Part shown: piece after piece, positions 44,768-53,371 of the stretch
Layout of the letters: the number at the start of each line of letters is the position of its first letter
Numbering within the stretch: position 1 is the stretch's first letter
NCBI GenBank assembly: GCA_023439835.1
Contig: JAEXUW010000016.1
Coordinates: forward strand, 1 to 64,000
Length of the DNA stretch: 64,000 nt
Direction of reading: 5' to 3'
Origin: Bacillota bacterium
Lineage (GTDB): Bacteria; Bacillota; Clostridia; Oscillospirales; Ruminococcaceae
Program-made: the position numbers and the translations under genes
Notes under the pieces: generated by a model
Seen by the model: only the letters and a program-made list of their open reading frames with translations
What the model was told of the DNA's origin: nothing
Databases searched by the model: none

Positions 44768-44783
44768 AAAAACTCTCCGTCAA

Positions 44784-46133
44784 TTAAAATCCGAAACCGC
44801 CCCCGCCAAGTCCTGGAAGTCCCATTCTCTTTTTCTTTCCGCCGCCTGAAAACTGCTTCATCATTTTCTGCATCTGCTCAAACTGCTTTAAGAGCTTGTT
44901 AACGTCCTCAACCCTTGTTCCGCTTCCTGCGGAAATTCTTCTTTTCCTCTGCGGGTTTATTAAAGAAGGCTTTGCTCTTTCAGCCTTTGTCATGGACTGA
45001 ATGATCGCCTCCGTCCTTTTAAGCTGAACCTGCCCCTCGTCTAGGTCAATATCCTTTAGCTGACTTCCGACACCGGGGAGCATTCCTAAAACCTGCTTTA
45101 AAGGCCCCATCTTCTGAATCTGACGCATCTGCTCAAGAAGGTCATTCATGTCAAAGGTGTTTTCCTTCATTTTCTTTGCAAGCTTTTTTGCATCAGCCTC
45201 GCTGACAGTGGTGGTAGCTTTTTCTATCAGAGTCAGAACGTCGCCCATTCCCAGAATACGTGATGCCATTCTTTCAGGGTGAAAAACCTCGAACTCGTCA
45301 AGCTTTTCGCCTGTTCCGACAAATTTAATCGGCTTGCCTGTTACCGCTAAAACGGAGAGCGCCGCACCGCCCCTTGTGTCTGAGTCAAGCTTGGTCATTA
45401 ATACGCTGTCTATTCCCAGAGCGTCGTCAAAGGATTTTGCGACATTTACCGCATCCTGTCCCGTCATTGCGTCAACGACGAGCATTATTTCATTCGGTGA
45501 AACCTCGCTTTTAATATTCTTAAGCTCCGCCATTAGCTCTTCATCGATATGAAGCCGACCGGCAGTGTCAAGGATAACCATATCATTGCCGTGGTCCTTA
45601 GCGTGCCTCAAAGCTTCTTTTGCGATTTTAACGGGACTAATCTGCCCCATTTCAAACACCTTGACGTCAGCCTTTTCGCCGACAATCTGAAGCTGATTGA
45701 TAGCCGCCGGACGATAAACGTCACAGGCAACAAGCAGAGGCCTTTTCCCCTGAGCCTTAAAATATTTCGCAAGCTTTGCACTGTGAGTTGTCTTTCCGCT
45801 TCCCTGAAGTCCGCACATCATAATAACGCACGGCGGATGGGGCGGCATTTTTATTTTTGAGTTTGCGTCACCCATAAGCGCGCAAAGCTCTTCATTAACA
45901 ATTTTAATAACCTGCTGTGCCGGGGTCAGACTTGAAAGAACCTCTTCGCCGACCGAGCGCTCTGTTACCTTAGAAATAAAATCCTTGACAACCTTATAGC
46001 TTACATCAGCTTCAAGAAGTGCCATTCGAACCTCTCGCATAGCATCCTTAACGTCTGATTCGCTTAGCTTTCCCCTTGATTTCAAGCGCTTAAACACATT
46101 ATTCAGTTTTTCTGACAGACCTTCAAACGCCAT
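44784..46133 (-). CDS. ffh: Signal recognition particle protein Ffh
   Basis: Ffh binds 4.5S RNA and signal peptides and targets ribosomes to FtsY. The 449 residues hold the N domain (about 1-85), the GTPase G domain (GLQGSGKTTHSAKLA near 107-121, DTAGRLHID, TKLDSDTRGGAAL) and the methionine-rich M domain. It ends in a short Gly-rich tail (GLPGLGGGGFGF). Length is typical. It follows ylxM by 23 bases. Confidence 0.98.
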   Translation of the reverse strand: MAFEGLSEKLNNVFKRLKSRGKLSESDVKDAMREVRMALLEADVSYKVVKDFISKVTERSVGEEVLSSLTPAQQVIKIVNEELCALMGDANSKIKMPPHPPCVIMMCGLQGSGKTTHSAKLAKYFKAQGKRPLLVACDVYRPAAINQLQIVGEKADVKVFEMGQISPVKIAKEALRHAKDHGNDMVILDTAGRLHIDEELMAELKNIKSEVSPNEIMLVVDAMTGQDAVNVAKSFDDALGIDSVLMTKLDSDTRGGAALSVLAVTGKPIKFVGTGEKLDEFEVFHPERMASRILGMGDVLTLIEKATTTVSEADAKKLAKKMKENTFDMNDLLEQMRQIQKMGPLKQVLGMLPGVGSQLKDIDLDEGQVQLKRTEAIIQSMTKAERAKPSLINPQRKRRISAGSGTRVEDVNKLLKQFEQMQKMMKQFSGGGKKKRMGLPGLGGGGFGF

Positions 46134-46156
46134 TATATCAAACCCTCACGATATAT

Positions 46157-46525
46157 TTAAAATAAATCCTTATGCTTTTCCATCTCGTCCAGAATTTCTC
46201 TGGCTGTGTTTGTGATTATTTTTGAGTAGTTGTATGTCGAGCTTTCCTGATAAATAGCCTCGGTTTTCTCTTTGATTTCATCAAAAAGCCCAGACATTCG
46301 ATTAAATTTTTCCGCCATTTTGAGCTTTTGCTCAAGCTCTAAAACAGTTTCTTCACCGCGCTTAATGCTGTCACGAACGCCCTGTCGTGAAATATGCTCA
46401 TGCTCGGCAATTTCAGAAAGAGAGAGATCCTCATTATAATAAAGCTCCATAACATCCTTCTGCTTTTCGGTGAGAATGTCACCGTAAAAATCAAGCAAAA
46501 CTGAAAGCTGAAGGTTTTTCGCCAT
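46157..46525 (-). CDS. ylxM: YlxM-family helix-turn-helix protein
   Basis: The ATG at 46525 follows GAGGTG. The 122 residues show the sigma-70 region-4-like HTH of YlxM/p13 (LLDFYGDILTEKQKDVMELYYNEDLSLSEIAEHEHISRQGVRDSIKRGE). YlxM proteins are nearly always encoded before ffh and modulate SRP. It heads the ylxM-ffh unit. Confidence 0.95.
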   Translation of the reverse strand: MAKNLQLSVLLDFYGDILTEKQKDVMELYYNEDLSLSEIAEHEHISRQGVRDSIKRGEETVLELEQKLKMAEKFNRMSGLFDEIKEKTEAIYQESSTYNYSKIITNTAREILDEMEKHKDLF

Positions 46526-46711
46526 AAACACACCTCGCTTTTTGTCGGAAAAAACACTATTCTCTGGTGTAAAGCTTTTAACTTTACAATAAATCATTAT
46601 ATACGCTTGTTGCGTGTTTGTCAAGTGCTTGAAAACAAAATTTATCGGCCCCCTTTATTTAAGGAAGAAAATTTGGTACAATAATACTAATATATTTAAG
46701 GAAGTGGTTTT

Positions 46712-47179
46712 GTGAGAAGAAAAGACAGGGAGATTACCGACATTCAAGATATAATTTCTATATTAAAAAAATCCAAAAGTGTCAGTCTTGCTTTTTTTGA
46801 TGAGGAGTACCCCTATATTGTGCCCATGAATTTTGGCTTTTCATTTGAAAACGAAAAGCTGACGCTATACTTTCACTGTGCTAATTCAGGGAAAAAGCTT
46901 GAGCTTTTGAAAAAAAACAACAAGGTGTGCTTCGAGGCTGACTGCTCTCTTTCTCTGGTTACGGGGGAGGAAGCCTGCACATACACTATGGAATTTGAAA
47001 GCGTTGTCGGATTTGGAGAAGCAGTAATAATTACAGAAAACAAGCTTGAAGCTTTAACCTTGATAATGAAGCAGTATTCTTCGGCGGAAAGCTTTTCTTT
47101 CAATGAAAAGGCTGTTGATTTTGTAACAGTTTTTAAAGTCGAGGTTGACTCAGTCACAGGAAAAAGACTTAAAAAGTAA
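46712..47179 (+). CDS. Pyridoxamine-5'-phosphate-oxidase-like flavoprotein (NimA-like)
   Basis: The start is GTG 46712 with an AAGGAAG-type site. The 155 residues match the PNPOx-like split-barrel group that includes NimA nitroimidazole reductases: RRKDREITDIQDIISILKKSKSVSLAFFDEEYPYIVPMNFGF, and FHCANSGKKLELLKKNNKVCF. The His in FHCA is in the usual position. It is encoded 12 bases before rimM. The reaction is unknown; FMN or haem binding is likely. Confidence 0.88.
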   Translation: MRRKDREITDIQDIISILKKSKSVSLAFFDEEYPYIVPMNFGFSFENEKLTLYFHCANSGKKLELLKKNNKVCFEADCSLSLVTGEEACTYTMEFESVVGFGEAVIITENKLEALTLIMKQYSSAESFSFNEKAVDFVTVFKVEVDSVTGKRLKK

Positions 47180-47191
47180 AAGGAGCATCCG

Positions 47192-47704
47192 ATGAAAAAA
47201 TTTCTGGAAGCCGGAAAAATCGTATCCGTACACGGACTTAAGGGCGAGGTTAAAGTTCAGCCATGGTGTGACAGCGCAGAATTTTTATGTGAATTTGATG
47301 AGCTTTATTTTTCAAACGGCGAAAAAAAAGTTCGCATTAAATCTTCTAAAGCCGTCAAAAATATGGTTATCATGAAGCTTGAGGGTGTTGACACAGTTGA
47401 GTCAGCACAGGCTATGAGAAATAAAATATTGTATATGGACAGAGATGATGTTTCACTTGATGAAAACTGTTATTTTGTTCAGGACCTTATCGGGCTTGAG
47501 GTTTCAAACGCTGACAACGGTGAGGTTTATGGTGTTCTTGACGACGTCACCGAAACAGGTGCCAACGACGTCTATCACATTAAAGCTCCCGACGGAAAAA
47601 TGCTTTATATCCCCGCTATTGCCGATGTTGTCATAGAAACCGATATTGAGAGCAACAAAATGCTTATTCGCCCTTTGAAAGGACTATTTGACGATGAGGA
47701 TTGA
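47192..47704 (+). CDS. rimM: 16S rRNA processing protein RimM
   Basis: RimM is a 30S assembly factor that binds S19. The 170 residues hold an N-terminal beta-barrel (AGKIVSVHGLKGEVKVQPW) and a C-terminal PRC barrel (DLIGLEVSNADNGEVYGVLDDV, MLYIPAIADVV). It overlaps trmD by 11 bases, so translation is coupled. Confidence 0.96.
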   Translation: MKKFLEAGKIVSVHGLKGEVKVQPWCDSAEFLCEFDELYFSNGEKKVRIKSSKAVKNMVIMKLEGVDTVESAQAMRNKILYMDRDDVSLDENCYFVQDLIGLEVSNADNGEVYGVLDDVTETGANDVYHIKAPDGKMLYIPAIADVVIETDIESNKMLIRPLKGLFDDED

Positions 47705-48428
47705 TATAGCAACACTTTTCCCCGAAATATGTGAGGCATATCTTTCAACCAGCGTTATCGGGCGGTCAAGAGCAAAAGGAATATTCTCAGCACAGTGCCA
47801 TCAGATAAGAGATTATACAAACGATAGGCACAGACGGGTTGACGATACGCCTTACAGCGAGAGACAGGGGATGCTCATGCAGGCTGACCCCATATATAAC
47901 TGCTTTTTAAGCGTAACAGAGGGAAGAGAGAAGCCCCACACAATATTCATGTCGCCACGTGGAAAGCCGCTGACACAAAAGCGTGCGGCGGAACTTTCTG
48001 AGCTTTCCAGCATATTTATATTATGTGGGCATTATGAAGGCGTCGATGAGCGTATTATCGAAAAAATCGTCGATGAGGAAATCTCCGTTGGTGACTACGT
48101 TCTGACTGGGGGTGAGCTTCCTGCTCTGGTGCTGGTCGATGCTGTCGTCCGAATGCTGGAGGGAGTCCTGTCCAAAGCGGATTGCTATGAAGACGAGAGC
48201 CACTTTAACGGCCTTCTTGAATACCCACAGTACACACGCCCCGAAAATTGGGAGGGGATGGAGGTTCCGAAGATTCTTTTATCGGGTCATCACGCAAATA
48301 TAATGAAATGGCGCCGTGAAAAATCACTCGAATACACTCTAAAAATGCGACCAGACCTTTTGAACTTCGCCGACCTTTCAAAAGAGGATATTGAGTTTGT
48401 GAAATTGTTGACGGAAAATTCGACTTAA
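47694..48428 (+). CDS. trmD: tRNA (guanine-N1)-methyltransferase TrmD
   Basis: TrmD methylates G37 of tRNA with S-adenosylmethionine. The ATG at 47694 is used, not the TTG at 47688. The 244 residues show the knotted SPOUT fold: RIDIATLFPEICEAYLSTSVIGRS, LCGHYEGVDERI, SVGDYVLTGGELPAL, VLSKADCYEDES and YPQYTRP. The usual downstream rplS is absent. It is the last gene of the NimA-like-rimM-trmD unit. Confidence 0.97.
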   Translation: MRIDIATLFPEICEAYLSTSVIGRSRAKGIFSAQCHQIRDYTNDRHRRVDDTPYSERQGMLMQADPIYNCFLSVTEGREKPHTIFMSPRGKPLTQKRAAELSELSSIFILCGHYEGVDERIIEKIVDEEISVGDYVLTGGELPALVLVDAVVRMLEGVLSKADCYEDESHFNGLLEYPQYTRPENWEGMEVPKILLSGHHANIMKWRREKSLEYTLKMRPDLLNFADLSKEDIEFVKLLTENST

Positions 48429-48588
48429 ACGTTTAAAATTCCCTTTAGTCTATAATTTTTTAGACAGAATAATTATAATTGTCAATAACTTATGGCAATA
48501 GTGTACAAAACCGAGCATTAATTAATCCCCCAACGTATCTAAAGAAGAGAAATTTACCACTATAGGACACTTTGTACATAATTGCACA

Positions 48589-48617
48589 TTGACTATGCAA
48601 AATATACCTTGTATAAT
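48589..48617 (+). promoter_or_regulatory. Sigma-A promoter for ptsH
   Basis: TTGACT at 48589-48594, a 17-base spacer and TATAAT at 48612-48617. The leader is about 45 bases. Confidence 0.75.
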
Positions 48618-48669
48618 AATGAAGTAATGAATTATGTGTTAGAATTTCTTACGATTGGAGAGAATAAAT

Positions 48670-48942
48670 ATGTTTGTTAAAGATGTAGTAGTTGAAAATC
48701 AGGTGGGGTTGCATGCACGTCCTGCAACTTTCTTTATTCAGAAAGCTAATGAGTTCAAATCTTCTATCTGGATTGAAAAGGAAGAGCGCCGCGTTAACGC
48801 TAAGAGCCTCCTAGGAATCCTCTCTCTCGGTATTGTCGGGGGTACTGCTATTCGCATTATCGCTGACGGAGCAGACGAACAGGCTGCAGTCGAAGGTTTA
48901 GTTGACCTTGTTGAAAGCGGATTCAGCGAGGATGCTAGATAA
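48670..48942 (+). CDS. ptsH: Phosphocarrier protein HPr
   Basis: HPr carries phosphate from enzyme I to PTS sugar transporters. The 90 residues have the active His in ENQVGLHARPATFF and the regulatory Ser in NAKSLLGILSLGI, the site used by HPr kinase in Gram-positive carbon control. Unlike Crh it keeps the active His. ptsI is not adjacent. The ATG at 48670 follows GGAGAG. Confidence 0.95.
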   Translation: MFVKDVVVENQVGLHARPATFFIQKANEFKSSIWIEKEERRVNAKSLLGILSLGIVGGTAIRIIADGADEQAAVEGLVDLVESGFSEDAR

Positions 48943-48955
48943 TTATTTGCTTTCA

Positions 48956-48992
48956 TTGGGGAGTGTAATCGTTACACTCCCCTTTTGTTTTG
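48956..48992 (+). terminator. Terminator of ptsH
   Basis: Perfect stem GGGGAGTGTAA / TTACACTCCCC with loop TCG and T-run, 14 bases after the stop. Confidence 0.9.
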
Positions 48993-49220
48993 CCTTGAAT
49001 TTTGTGTAATAATCAGGGCAAGCTATATATTACAGTTTAATTACAATTTGCTTCTTTAAATGGTGAAATATGCGCGTCAGACCTGCGAATTCCCGCACAT
49101 TTAATATTTTATTCACACATTTTCGGGCTTAATGTGTTACAATTTGTAATATATTCGTTATGTTCGCAGAAATATCATTAAATTTTATCAATTTGCTTGA
49201 CTATTTTTACTAGAAAAATC
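48993..49220. other. Intergenic, no gene seen
   Basis: AT-rich spacer between the ptsH terminator and the promoter of the regulator gene. No frame with a ribosome-binding site and no structured RNA was recognised. Confidence 0.5.
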
Positions 49221-49249
49221 TTGCAAAGCGTTAATTTTTTATGTATTAT
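49221..49249 (+). promoter_or_regulatory. Candidate promoter for the PucR-type regulator
   Basis: TTGCAA at 49221, a 17-base spacer and TATTAT at 49244. Its -10 box overlaps the first in-frame ATG at 49241, which argues for the later start at 49307. Confidence 0.5.
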
Positions 49250-49306
49250 AGTAATGATAAGCTAATTACACTGAAAAATTTTATGCAAGAAGAGGGGATA
49301 TCAAAA

Positions 49307-50392
49307 ATGTCCAACAGATTATTTCAGAGCGTGGTTCATCAGATGCGTGATACAATCGACAGCGTCATCGGCGTTATCGACGAAAACGCGTCAATAATCG
49401 CATGCAGCGATCTCTCAAAAATAGGAAGCACTAACGAATTTGTTTCGCTTGATCTAAATGACTCACATGATATTTTTGTCCGTGACGGATTCACCTATAA
49501 GCCGTTTGGAACACATATGAAGCCTGACTATGCCGTTTTTGTCGAGGGCATAGATGAAGTTGCCGCAAAGTATTCAAGCATACTGGCGATAACGCTTTCA
49601 AGCATCAAGCAGTATTATGACGAAAAATACGACAGAAACAACTTTATAAAAAACGTCGTGCTGGACAACGTTCTCCCTGGGGACGTTTGTGTCAAGGCGC
49701 GCGAACTTCATTTCAATTCAGACGTAAGCCGAGTTACACTCCTGATCAGAAGCCTTACATCAAATGATGTATCCGCTTTTGACGTTATTCAGAATCTTTT
49801 CCCCGACAAAAACAAGGATTTTGTTTTCAACATCACCGAAGCTGACATAGTTCTTGTCAAGGAAGTTAAAACGGGCGTTGAGTCAAAAGATCTTGAAAAG
49901 CTGGCACGCTCTATTTCCGACACCTTGAGCAGTGAATTCTACACAAGAGTCAATGTCGGTATCGGAACAGTGGTGGATAACATCAAGGATCTTGCACGTT
50001 CTTTCAAAGAGGCTCAGATTGCTCTTGAAGTCGGAAAGGTATTTGACACAGACAAGGTTATTGTTTCATACAACAACCTTGGTATTGCACGTCTTATCTA
50101 TCATCTTCCCACAACTCTTTGCGAAACCTTCCTGCGTGAAGTTTTCAAAAAAGGCTCTATTGAATCCCTTGACCATGAAACTCTGTTCACAATTCAGCGT
50201 TTCTTTGAAAACAATCTAAACGTGTCTGAAACATCAAGAAAGCTTTTTGTTCACAGAAACACGCTTGTTTATCGTCTCGAGAAAATCAAAAAGCTAACCG
50301 GTTTAGACCTGAGAGAGTTTGACCATGCAATTATTTTCAAGATTGCGCTCATGGTTAAAAAATATCTTTCTGCAAATCCGGTAAAATTCTGA
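49307..50392 (+). CDS. PucR/CdaR-type transcription regulator
   Basis: The start at 49307 (GAGGGG box) is preferred over the ATG at 49241, which sits inside a promoter. The 361 residues have an N-terminal CdaR-type sensor domain (about 5-125), a GGDEF-like middle region and a C-terminal PucR HTH. That HTH reads LFTIQRFFENNLNVSETSRKLFVHRNTLVYRLEKI. CdaR proteins sense sugar acids and PucR proteins sense purine catabolites, but no catabolic gene is adjacent, so the effector is unknown. Confidence 0.85.
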   Translation: MSNRLFQSVVHQMRDTIDSVIGVIDENASIIACSDLSKIGSTNEFVSLDLNDSHDIFVRDGFTYKPFGTHMKPDYAVFVEGIDEVAAKYSSILAITLSSIKQYYDEKYDRNNFIKNVVLDNVLPGDVCVKARELHFNSDVSRVTLLIRSLTSNDVSAFDVIQNLFPDKNKDFVFNITEADIVLVKEVKTGVESKDLEKLARSISDTLSSEFYTRVNVGIGTVVDNIKDLARSFKEAQIALEVGKVFDTDKVIVSYNNLGIARLIYHLPTTLCETFLREVFKKGSIESLDHETLFTIQRFFENNLNVSETSRKLFVHRNTLVYRLEKIKKLTGLDLREFDHAIIFKIALMVKKYLSANPVKF

Positions 50393-50484
50393 TTTAGCTT
50401 ATGAATAATGTCGCCTGTTTAAGGATTAAATCCGCTCGCGAATGAAGCTCTATCTTTAAAAAATAAAGGCGGTGCAGCTTATCC

Positions 50485-51177
50485 GTGGTTGAATTAAAAA
50501 ATGTGTCCGTCACATATGCCGGTGGCGTTCAGGCACTAAACGATGTCAGCCTGAAAATTAATGACGGCGACTTTGCTTTTGTTGTCGGCTCTTCAGGGGC
50601 CGGAAAAAGCACCATGATCAAGCTTATCCTCAAAGAAATTGAAGCCGATACCGGAAGTGTCTATGTCAACGGCTTTAATGTGACAAAGCTCAAAAGGCGA
50701 AAAATCCCAAAGCTAAGAAGAACCATCGGCGTGGTATTTCAGGACTTCAGGCTTATCCCCACAATGACAGTGTATGACAACATTGCCTTTGTTCTGAGAG
50801 TAATTGACGCGCCGAGAAAATACATAAGAAGCCGTGTGCCATACGTTATCAGCCTTGTCGGACTGGCACACAAGGCTAAAAAATTTCCGCATGAGCTTTC
50901 AGGCGGTGAGCAACAAAGAGTTGCTCTAGCGAGAGCTCTTGTTAACGACCCCGCAATTATCGTTGCGGACGAGCCAACCGGAAATATTGACCCGGCGCTG
51001 TCCTATGAAATCGTTGAGCTTTTGAAGGCTATAAACTCCTGCGGTACAACCGTTTTGATGGTAACGCACGAGCATGACCTTGTCCGCTATTTCGGCGGAA
51101 GAATAATCAATATCAATAACGGCACTATTGCCTTTGATGAAATAATAGGAGGCAGTAATGAAGCTAAGCAGCTTTAG
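50485..51177 (+). CDS. ftsE: Cell division ABC ATPase FtsE
   Basis: FtsE and FtsX act in cell division and control of peptidoglycan hydrolases. The 230 residues begin at GTG 50485 and have Walker A GSSGAGKST (about 34-42), the Q-loop VVFQDFRL, signature LSGGEQQRVALARAL, and Walker B IIVADEPTGNID. It overlaps ftsX by 20 bases, the normal coupling. Confidence 0.96.
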   Translation: MVELKNVSVTYAGGVQALNDVSLKINDGDFAFVVGSSGAGKSTMIKLILKEIEADTGSVYVNGFNVTKLKRRKIPKLRRTIGVVFQDFRLIPTMTVYDNIAFVLRVIDAPRKYIRSRVPYVISLVGLAHKAKKFPHELSGGEQQRVALARALVNDPAIIVADEPTGNIDPALSYEIVELLKAINSCGTTVLMVTHEHDLVRYFGGRIININNGTIAFDEIIGGSNEAKQL

Positions 51178-52063
51178 TTATTTGGTAAATCAGGGGATAA
51201 CAAGCGTTTGGAAGAACAGGCTTATGTCCTTTGCATCATTTTGTATAATGACTGTATCTATGCTGATGGTCGGGCTTTCAATTCTTGTGACAATTAACAT
51301 TAACCTTTTTATCAGCGGAATTGAAGATAAAAACCAGATTATCGTTCAGGTTTCTGACAACGCCACCGAAACAGATATTCAGACGCTTGACGTCATGCTC
51401 AAAAAGGTGCCTAATCTTTTTGAGGTTGTTTTCTTTTCAAAAGAAGACGCGTGGCAGGATATGACTGCCGGAATGTCGGAGGAGGAGCAGCAGCTTTTCA
51501 AATTTGCCGATTCAAACCCGCTTCCTAACACATTTAAAGTGCGAGTTTCTGAGCTTGAGAAAATTGACGAAACCGTACTTGCCATCTCATCACTCAACTA
51601 TGTCGAATCTGTCAGCTCTCCAAAAGAGTTCACCGATATTCTTGTCAGCATTAAAACGGTTGTGGCGATAATTTCAACGGCGATTGTTTCCGCTCTGGTA
51701 ATAGTTTGTATGGTCATCATTTCAAACACAACAAGAGCAAGCGTTTTCGCAAGAAGAAAAGAAATCAACATAATGAAATATGTCGGCGCCAGCAATGCGT
51801 TTATAAAAATCCCTTTTTTTGTTGAGGGAACAATTCTGGGACTATTCTCAGCGGGAGGGGCACTGGTTGCGACCCGCTTTGCCTATGAATCGCTTTTCAA
51901 CATTCTCACCTCACGGGATTCTCTTCGCATCGCTCTCGGCTTTTCAAGCATGATTCCGTTTGAGAGCATTTTTATTAAGTCCGCAATAGCCTACGGCGCG
52001 GCAGGGGTTCTGTTCGGCGCTTTCGGCACAGTTATAAGCACAAGAAAACACCTGAAGGTATAA
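51158..52063 (+). CDS. ftsX: Cell division ABC permease FtsX
   Basis: The 301 residues have the FtsX layout: an N-terminal helix, an extracellular domain (about 45-165), then three helices, with ARRKEINIMKYVGASNAFIKIPFFVEGTI near the membrane. FtsX transmits the FtsE ATPase cycle to an extracellular hydrolase, here probably the M23-family protein encoded next. Confidence 0.95.
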   Translation: MKLSSFSYLVNQGITSVWKNRLMSFASFCIMTVSMLMVGLSILVTININLFISGIEDKNQIIVQVSDNATETDIQTLDVMLKKVPNLFEVVFFSKEDAWQDMTAGMSEEEQQLFKFADSNPLPNTFKVRVSELEKIDETVLAISSLNYVESVSSPKEFTDILVSIKTVVAIISTAIVSALVIVCMVIISNTTRASVFARRKEINIMKYVGASNAFIKIPFFVEGTILGLFSAGGALVATRFAYESLFNILTSRDSLRIALGFSSMIPFESIFIKSAIAYGAAGVLFGAFGTVISTRKHLKV

Positions 52064-52095
52064 AATATGACATTGCTTAAGATGGAGGTTGTTTA

Positions 52096-53292
52096 ATGAA
52101 AAGGGGTTTATCGTTTAGAAAAACATTTTCGCTGATGATGGTTGTTGTGATGTGTTTTGTTTTTGTTGGACAACAAGGCTCTCAAAGCGTGTCTGTCGAG
52201 GCGAAAACGCTAAGCCAGCTTCAGCAGGAGCGTGACGCGCTTAATGCAAAAATCGTCGAAAGCCAGAAAAAACAAAAAGAATACGCTAATCAGATTTCTG
52301 CAACGCAAAACAGCATAGCCAAGGAAAAGGAAAACAAAGAGGCTATCGCCAATCAAATTGAGGTCACTGAAAGTATAATAACAGACCTTGATGAGAAGAT
52401 TTCTCTTCTTGAGGCTGAAATTTCAGCAACAGAAGACCTTTTGGTGGAGCAGGAGGCGTCAATAGTTCAGGGCGTTGAGGATTTCAAGCAAAGACTTCGT
52501 GCTATGTATCTTTCGGGAAATGATTCAATGGCAGCAATTCTTTTAGGCTCGACTGACTTTTTTGATATGCTCATGAAGCTTGAGCTGTGCAAGAGAGTGG
52601 CAAAGCACGACAACGACATGATTGAATCGCTTATTGACATGAAAAATCAATATGAAGCGACAAAGCTGACTTTAGAAACTCAGAAAACCGAGGAGGAAGC
52701 TACCAGAGCGGAATATCAATCAAATAAAGAATACCTTGACGGCCTTTATGCGAAAAGTCAGGATATGATTGATTATCTAGCAGCGCAGGAGCAGCAGTAT
52801 AAAAACATGACTGCCGCCGCAATAAAAGCAGAGGAAGACGCCGAAGCCGAAATTGAAAAGGTCATAAAGCAAATGCAGGACCTTCAGAGCAAATACGTCG
52901 GCGGAACATTCCTGTGGCCTGTGCCCGGCTTTAACTACATATCATCATATTACGGAATGAGATGGGGAAGACTTCATAAGGGTATTGACATCGCCGGAAA
53001 AGGAATATACCGCGCAAATATAGTGGCGGCAAACTCAGGGAAGGTCATATACGCCTCCAACAGCTATATTCCGGGATACAGCTATGGAAAATATGTTATT
53101 ATCGACCACGGCGGAACCTATTCAACACTTTATGGGCACTGTGATCAGGTGCTTGTATCCGTCGGACAGACGGTTAACCGCGGCGACGTCATCGCCAAGG
53201 TCGGAACAACCGGAAACTCAACAGGCTATCATCTGCACTTTGAAATACGCGTCAACGGTGTCGCAAACGACCCGATGAAGTGGTTCTCATAA
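52096..53292 (+). CDS. FtsX-associated M23 peptidoglycan hydrolase
   Basis: The 398 residues have an N-terminal signal (FSLMMVVVMCFVFVGQQGSQ). A long coiled coil follows (about 35-270), as in PcsB/EnvC/CwlO partners of FtsEX. The M23 LytM domain comes next (RWGRLHKGIDIAG with first ligand His near 294, YSTLYGHC, and GYHLHFEIRVNG near 378). Encoded directly after ftsX, it is the probable activated or catalytic hydrolase of the division complex. Confidence 0.92.
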   Translation: MKRGLSFRKTFSLMMVVVMCFVFVGQQGSQSVSVEAKTLSQLQQERDALNAKIVESQKKQKEYANQISATQNSIAKEKENKEAIANQIEVTESIITDLDEKISLLEAEISATEDLLVEQEASIVQGVEDFKQRLRAMYLSGNDSMAAILLGSTDFFDMLMKLELCKRVAKHDNDMIESLIDMKNQYEATKLTLETQKTEEEATRAEYQSNKEYLDGLYAKSQDMIDYLAAQEQQYKNMTAAAIKAEEDAEAEIEKVIKQMQDLQSKYVGGTFLWPVPGFNYISSYYGMRWGRLHKGIDIAGKGIYRANIVAANSGKVIYASNSYIPGYSYGKYVIIDHGGTYSTLYGHCDQVLVSVGQTVNRGDVIAKVGTTGNSTGYHLHFEIRVNGVANDPMKWFS

Positions 53293-53301
53293 AATAAATT
53301 T

Positions 53302-53336
53302 TGCTCCTATCGTTTTAACAAAAAATGATAGGAGCA
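53302..53336 (+). terminator. Weak hairpin after the M23 gene
   Basis: Stem GCTCCTATC / GATAGGAGC with an A-rich loop. No good T-run follows, so it may be an mRNA processing or attenuation element and not a full terminator. Confidence 0.45.
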
Positions 53337-53371
53337 TGTATTTGATATAAGAAATTCGAATGGAGCATTAT

